Below, one piece after another: positions 49,248-52,136 of a stretch of 52,136 nt of DNA (the stretch's first letter is position 1; every line of letters starts with the position of its first letter). The position numbers were made by a program, and so were the translations under genes. A model generated the notes under the pieces. It was given only the letters and a program-made list of their open reading frames with translations, did no database searches and was not told the DNA's origin. Origin of the DNA: Plantactinospora alkalitolerans (GTDB lineage: Bacteria; Actinomycetota; Actinomycetes; Mycobacteriales; Micromonosporaceae); NCBI RefSeq assembly GCF_015690345.1, contig NZ_JADPUN010000128.1:1-52136 (forward strand), read 5' to 3'.

Positions 49248-50201
49248 ATGGCTGGCTCGGTACGGTACTCACCGCTCATTCTCGGAGGCTTGTTCGGCAT
49301 CGAGGAGGAGGCCGTATCCCGCTCCCGTCTGGACGCGTACGCCGGAGGCGGCGGCCGGACGATCGACACCGCGCCGATGTACGCCGACGGCCTCGGCGAG
49401 GAGGTCATCGGACGGTGGCTGGCGGATCAGCGGCCGGCGGTACCCCGGGAGGATTGGCAGATCATCTCGAAGGTCTGCCATCCGGAGGACGGGCGGTCCC
49501 GAGTCCGACCGGACGTGATCCGGGCCGAGGTCGCCGGGTCGCTGCGCCGCCTCCGAACCGACTATCTGGACGCCGTGCTGTTGCATCGCGACGACCCGGA
49601 CGTACCGGTGAACGCGATCACCGACACGCTGCTCGAACTCCATGACCGGGGCACGGTCCGGCAGCTCGGGGTGTCGAACTGGAGCGCCGGACGACTCGCG
49701 GACTTCGCCGACGCGGTGGCGCCGCTGAAGCCGATCGCCAGCTACCAGTTCAGCCTCGCGGTGCCCACCGGGCCGATCTGGCCGGACACCCGGCACGTGA
49801 CCGCGGACGTGCTCGAGGTGGTCGTCGAACGCGGGCTCTGCCTACAGGGGTGGACCGCGCTGGCCCGGGGCTGGTTCGCCGGGCGGAACCCGGACGACCG
49901 CACCGGAATCGACCGGAAGTTGCTGCTCCTGTTCGATACGCCGGCCAACCGAGCCGCCCGCGAGGTGGTTTTCTCCATTGCCCGGAAACGCGATGTGGCA
50001 CCGATCGCCGTCGCATTGAGTTGGATGCTCTCGGCGAGCCTGGATGTACACGCGGTACTCGCCCCACGATCGGCCGAGCAGTTGCGGGAATGCTTCGGCG
50101 GCCTGGAGTTCACATTGACGTCGGCTGAATGGGCCGAGCTGTCCAGGGCGGCCGGCGTGACCTCGGTGCCGGGCCCGGCGTCCGAGCGTGTCAGGGGCTG
50201 A
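49248..50201 (+). CDS. Aldo/keto reductase
   Basis: The protein has 317 residues. The start ATG at 49248 has GAGAGAGAGG 8 bp upstream. An ATG further up overlaps the divergent gene. The catalytic tetrad is in place: Asp40 and Tyr45 in TIDTAPMYADG, Lys75 in IISKVC, and His113 in VLLHRDDPD. The usual QFSLAV strand and C-terminal cofactor loop (VLAPRSAEQLRECFGG) follow. AKRs reduce keto groups of sugars and cyclitols with NADPH, and the enzyme may finish the cyclitol or make a sugar for the glycosyltransferases. It is monocistronic and at the far edge of the cluster. Confidence 0.88.
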   Translation: MAGSVRYSPLILGGLFGIEEEAVSRSRLDAYAGGGGRTIDTAPMYADGLGEEVIGRWLADQRPAVPREDWQIISKVCHPEDGRSRVRPDVIRAEVAGSLRRLRTDYLDAVLLHRDDPDVPVNAITDTLLELHDRGTVRQLGVSNWSAGRLADFADAVAPLKPIASYQFSLAVPTGPIWPDTRHVTADVLEVVVERGLCLQGWTALARGWFAGRNPDDRTGIDRKLLLLFDTPANRAAREVVFSIARKRDVAPIAVALSWMLSASLDVHAVLAPRSAEQLRECFGGLEFTLTSAEWAELSRAAGVTSVPGPASERVRG

Positions 50202-50399
50202 CCGGCACGAGCCGGTGCGGGCGTGTACGGCGCCAGATCCAAGGAACGATCAGCCTGCGGCGGTTGGAATTGCGGTTGCAGTTGGACGCCGCTTGCACCA
50301 TCGGATCGATTGCTGTTGTATCCCGTGAATGCACGGCTTTCCGTTCCGGATCATTATTCGGTGCGGCTCCAGCTACCGTCCAGAAAGGATGGCAGGAGG

Positions 50400-50798
50400 A
50401 TGAAGACCATCGTTCGTTTCGCCACGGTGATCGTCGCAATCGGTGCACTCGTACCGATGTCCGCCACCGCTTCCCAGGCCGCTCCGGCCGCGACGTCGGC
50501 GTGCGTGACCGCCAGCAATTCGTACGACTGGGGGGTCGGCGAGATCTCTCTGTGTCCGCAGAGCGACGGGACCTACCACGTCACCGGTTGGACCGACGAC
50601 CTGAAGCCCGGAGACTGGCTGGCACCCGACGGCGCCTGCGTGGGCTGGGCCGTCTACGACGCGCAGGGCTACAGTGGCTCCACCGGGTGGAACTGCGCGC
50701 AGTTCCACCCGGAGCGCCCGACGAGGCTCGAATTCGACTTCGTGACGACGTTCCGGGCTCCGGTGACGGGCGCGAAGCTTTCGAAGGGCTACTTCTAG
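50400..50798 (+). CDS. Small secreted protein of unknown function
   Basis: The protein has 132 residues. The signal peptide is MKTIVRFATVIVAIGALVPM through ATASQAAPA. The mature about 100 residues contain four cysteines in pairs (SACVTAS ... ISLCPQ ... GACVGWA ... GWNCAQF), consistent with two disulfides and a small beta-rich secreted fold. Tryptophan/glycine-rich segments such as YDWGVGE and HVTGWTDDL give no family I can name. The ATG at 50400 directly abuts AGGAGG, an unusually short distance. An AAAGG 14 bases upstream could serve instead. The 198-bp gap before it shows no clear promoter. It converges on the cyclophilin gene through a hairpin. Confidence 0.7.
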   Translation: MKTIVRFATVIVAIGALVPMSATASQAAPAATSACVTASNSYDWGVGEISLCPQSDGTYHVTGWTDDLKPGDWLAPDGACVGWAVYDAQGYSGSTGWNCAQFHPERPTRLEFDFVTTFRAPVTGAKLSKGYF

Positions 50799-50809
50799 AC
50801 ACCCGCAGT

Positions 50810-50861
50810 GCTTCCGGACAGATTCCTGTCGATGGCGCTCGCAGGATCCCTGTCCGGAAGC
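50810..50861. terminator. Hairpin between convergent secreted-protein and cyclophilin genes
   Basis: A perfect 12-bp outer stem (50810-50821 with 50850-50861) encloses a 28-base loop that itself partly pairs (TTCCTG with CAGGAT). It lies 12 bp past the secreted-protein stop and could terminate both genes. Confidence 0.65.
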
Positions 50862-50894
50862 TCTACCGGGCAGCAGCCACCTTGCCGCACCTAC

Positions 50895-51608
50895 CTAGAG
50901 CGCCAGGCAGATTTCCGTGCGCAGGGCCGGGGCGCCGTCGACCGGGGCCGGATCCTCGGCCGTCGGCGCCACGCCGCCCGCGGCGATCCGGTCGAGGGTA
51001 CGCAGGCCGAGTGGCCGTACGCTGCCGAAGATCGTGTAGTTCGGTCGCAGTGCCGAGTCGGCAAAGACCAGGAAGAACTGGCTGCCGTTGGTGTCCGGTC
51101 CGGCGTTTGCCATCGCGAGCACCCCGCGGGCGTAGACCTTCCGCGCGCCGGTGGGGTCGGTGGGAGCGGGCGGCAGGTCCGTTGGCAGCTCGTCCTTGTA
51201 CCGGTATCCAGGGCCACCCTCGCCCGTACCCGTCGGGTCGCCGCACTGCAGCACCTTCAGCGTGGGGTAGGTGGTGAGCCGGTGGCAGACGGTCCGGTTG
51301 TAGAACCTGTTCCGGACCAGATGCAGGAAGCTCTGCACGGTGCATGGCGCCTGAGCACGGTCGAGAGTCAGCGGTACGAGGCCGAGGTTCGTGATCAAAG
51401 TGGTCGTCACCGTGCCACGGTCCGGCGTGTGGCGAGGGTCGCGCGGCAGCGTGACCGGTCGCGCCGCCGGATCCTCCGGAGTCTCCGTGTACTGGCAGGG
51501 CCCCGTCGTCACCTTCGGCGGCGCGGCGGCGGCGTGTGCCGGAGCAGCGCCGCCGCCGAGGAGCAGGCCGGCGGTGAGCACCGTGACAGCGATGCGGCGT
51601 GGGGTCAC
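50895..51608 (-). CDS. Secreted cyclophilin-type peptidyl-prolyl isomerase
   Basis: The protein has 237 residues. GTG at 51608 is chosen, because GGAGG lies 6 bp upstream. ATG starts further up give the same frame with a poor signal. The signal peptide VTPRRIAVTVLTAGLLLGGG ends APAHA. The cyclophilin core has APCTVQSFLHLVRNRFYNRT, the catalytic-site region with TVCHRLTTYPTLKVLQCGDP, GPGYRYKDELP, GVLAMANAGPDTNGSQFFL and NYTIFGSV. The family's first active-site phenylalanine/arginine is mostly retained in the CHRL variant. It helps fold or isomerise prolines in exported proteins. It stands apart from both clusters. Confidence 0.9.
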   Translation of the reverse strand: MTPRRIAVTVLTAGLLLGGGAAPAHAAAAPPKVTTGPCQYTETPEDPAARPVTLPRDPRHTPDRGTVTTTLITNLGLVPLTLDRAQAPCTVQSFLHLVRNRFYNRTVCHRLTTYPTLKVLQCGDPTGTGEGGPGYRYKDELPTDLPPAPTDPTGARKVYARGVLAMANAGPDTNGSQFFLVFADSALRPNYTIFGSVRPLGLRTLDRIAAGGVAPTAEDPAPVDGAPALRTEICLAL

Positions 51609-51726
51609 GTTGTCCTCCATCGACCGGTAGAAGTCTTCCCACATGGTTTAACGGAGATCAATGTTTCCGTCAAGCGTCAGGGCCCGGGCCTCGCATGATC
51701 AACCGATCGGTTGGCGTGCGTGCTGG

Positions 51727-52136
51727 TCAGCGGAGGCTGGCGAAGAACTCCTGGATGTCGGTGACCAGCACCTCGGTCGCCTGGTGGGCGGCGTAGTGAC
51801 CGCCGACGTCGCCCCGCCCCTCGACGTCCGTCTCGTACGCCGTCCAGCGGACGATGTTCGAGTGGTCCCGCTCCGCGAAGCGACGGATGGACTGGAAGTC
51901 GCCGGGAAACATGGCGAGCGCGGTCGGCACGGTGGTCGGATCGGCCGGCGCCTGGCCGGCGTGGGCGTCCTCCCAGTAGAACCGGATCGCCGAGGCGGCG
52001 GTGCCGGTAAACCAGTACAGCGCCACGTTGGCCAGGACGAAGTCGGCATCCAGGCTCTCGTCGAACAGCTGCGCGTTCCAGGCCAGCAGCCCGACCGGTG
52101 AGTCGGTCAGCGCGAACGCGAGGGTCTGCGGCTGCT
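51727..52136 (-). CDS. Epoxide hydrolase (alpha/beta-hydrolase with EHN-type family), C-terminal part only
   Basis: The gene runs off the right edge of the window, so only the last 136 residues are visible. The frame continues upstream of the internal ATG at 52026 to the end of the window: LAFALTDSPVGLLAWNAQLF, VALYWFTGTAASAIRFYWED, ALAMFPGDFQSIRRFAERDH, and the family's C-terminal His segment VGGHYAAHQATEVLVTDIQE. These match the C-terminal half of epoxide hydrolases with the N-terminal EHN domain. The His in GGHYAA is the triad histidine and the aspartate nucleophile would lie outside. The gap between it and the cyclophilin (118 bp) shows no clear signal. Confidence 0.85.
   Translation of the reverse strand, partial: QPQTLAFALTDSPVGLLAWNAQLFDESLDADFVLANVALYWFTGTAASAIRFYWEDAHAGQAPADPTTVPTALAMFPGDFQSIRRFAERDHSNIVRWTAYETDVEGRGDVGGHYAAHQATEVLVTDIQEFFASLR

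Overview
The window is very GC-rich DNA with GTG starts, tightly coupled reading frames and actinobacterial protein families: a SARP regulator, secreted CBM13 glycosidases, a PASTA lipid-independent membrane protein, and IclR and LacI-type control. It most likely comes from a filamentous actinomycete, plausibly Micromonosporaceae. I infer this from gene content and base composition only. No rRNA, tRNA, CRISPR array or insertion sequence was seen. The first bases form a perfect 56-bp fold-back, so the left edge is probably a contig end with an assembly artefact.

1-4.2 kb: a plant-polysaccharide (arabinan) regulon. It holds a sugar-binding lipoprotein cut by the left edge, a frameshifted ricin-lectin glycosidase remnant, and a secreted GH54 alpha-L-arabinofuranosidase. 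All three promoters have the same layout: -35, 18 bp, -10, then a GCGAATCGATTCGC-type palindrome, as expected for one LacI-type repressor. 4.3-13.6 kb: an AlkD-like DNA repair protein, a membrane NTPase with helical repeats downstream of an AfsR/SARP regulator, a GH30 endo-beta-1,6-galactanase-like enzyme and a secreted lipase-like hydrolase.

13.9-34.5 kb: a catabolic regulon of about 18 genes. It contains a HisD-like dehydrogenase, a PIG-L deacetylase, a D-threonine aldolase/D-serine dehydratase-like enzyme, an amidohydrolase, an N-acyl-D-amino-acid deacylase, RidA, an IclR regulator, a complete Opp/Dpp-type ABC importer, a fumarylacetoacetate-hydrolase family enzyme, two Gfo/Idh dehydrogenases, a class III aminotransferase and two secreted Asp-box (sialidase-like) proteins. 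Related palindromes (GGAAYGNNRTTYCATGTCA) lie before nearly every transcription unit, which ties the block to one regulator, probably the IclR protein inside it. The substrate is unknown. The secreted enzymes suggest a glycan-derived N-acylated amino compound, yet no canonical sialic-acid catabolic genes are present.

35.3-50.2 kb: a probable biosynthetic cluster for a carbamoylated, glycosylated cyclitol (C7-cyclitol-like) product. A tightly coupled eight-gene plus-strand operon encodes an MFS transporter, a cytosolic GH5 glycosidase, a sugar-phosphate cyclase whose N-terminal Rossmann unit is duplicated, a ROK kinase fused to a zinc-type alcohol dehydrogenase, a 195-residue fragment-like phosphoglucose-isomerase homologue, a GT-A glycosyltransferase, a Gfo/Idh dehydrogenase and a sugar isomerase/epimerase. 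A NodU/CmcH carbamoyltransferase and a HAD phosphatase lie upstream on the other strand, and a GT2 glycosyltransferase and an aldo/keto reductase lie downstream. There is no aminotransferase, so an N-free or unusual cyclitol is more likely than a validamycin/acarbose-type pseudo-sugar. This cluster is the strongest candidate for a previously undescribed system. The last 2 kb hold a small secreted protein, a secreted cyclophilin and the C-terminus of an epoxide hydrolase.
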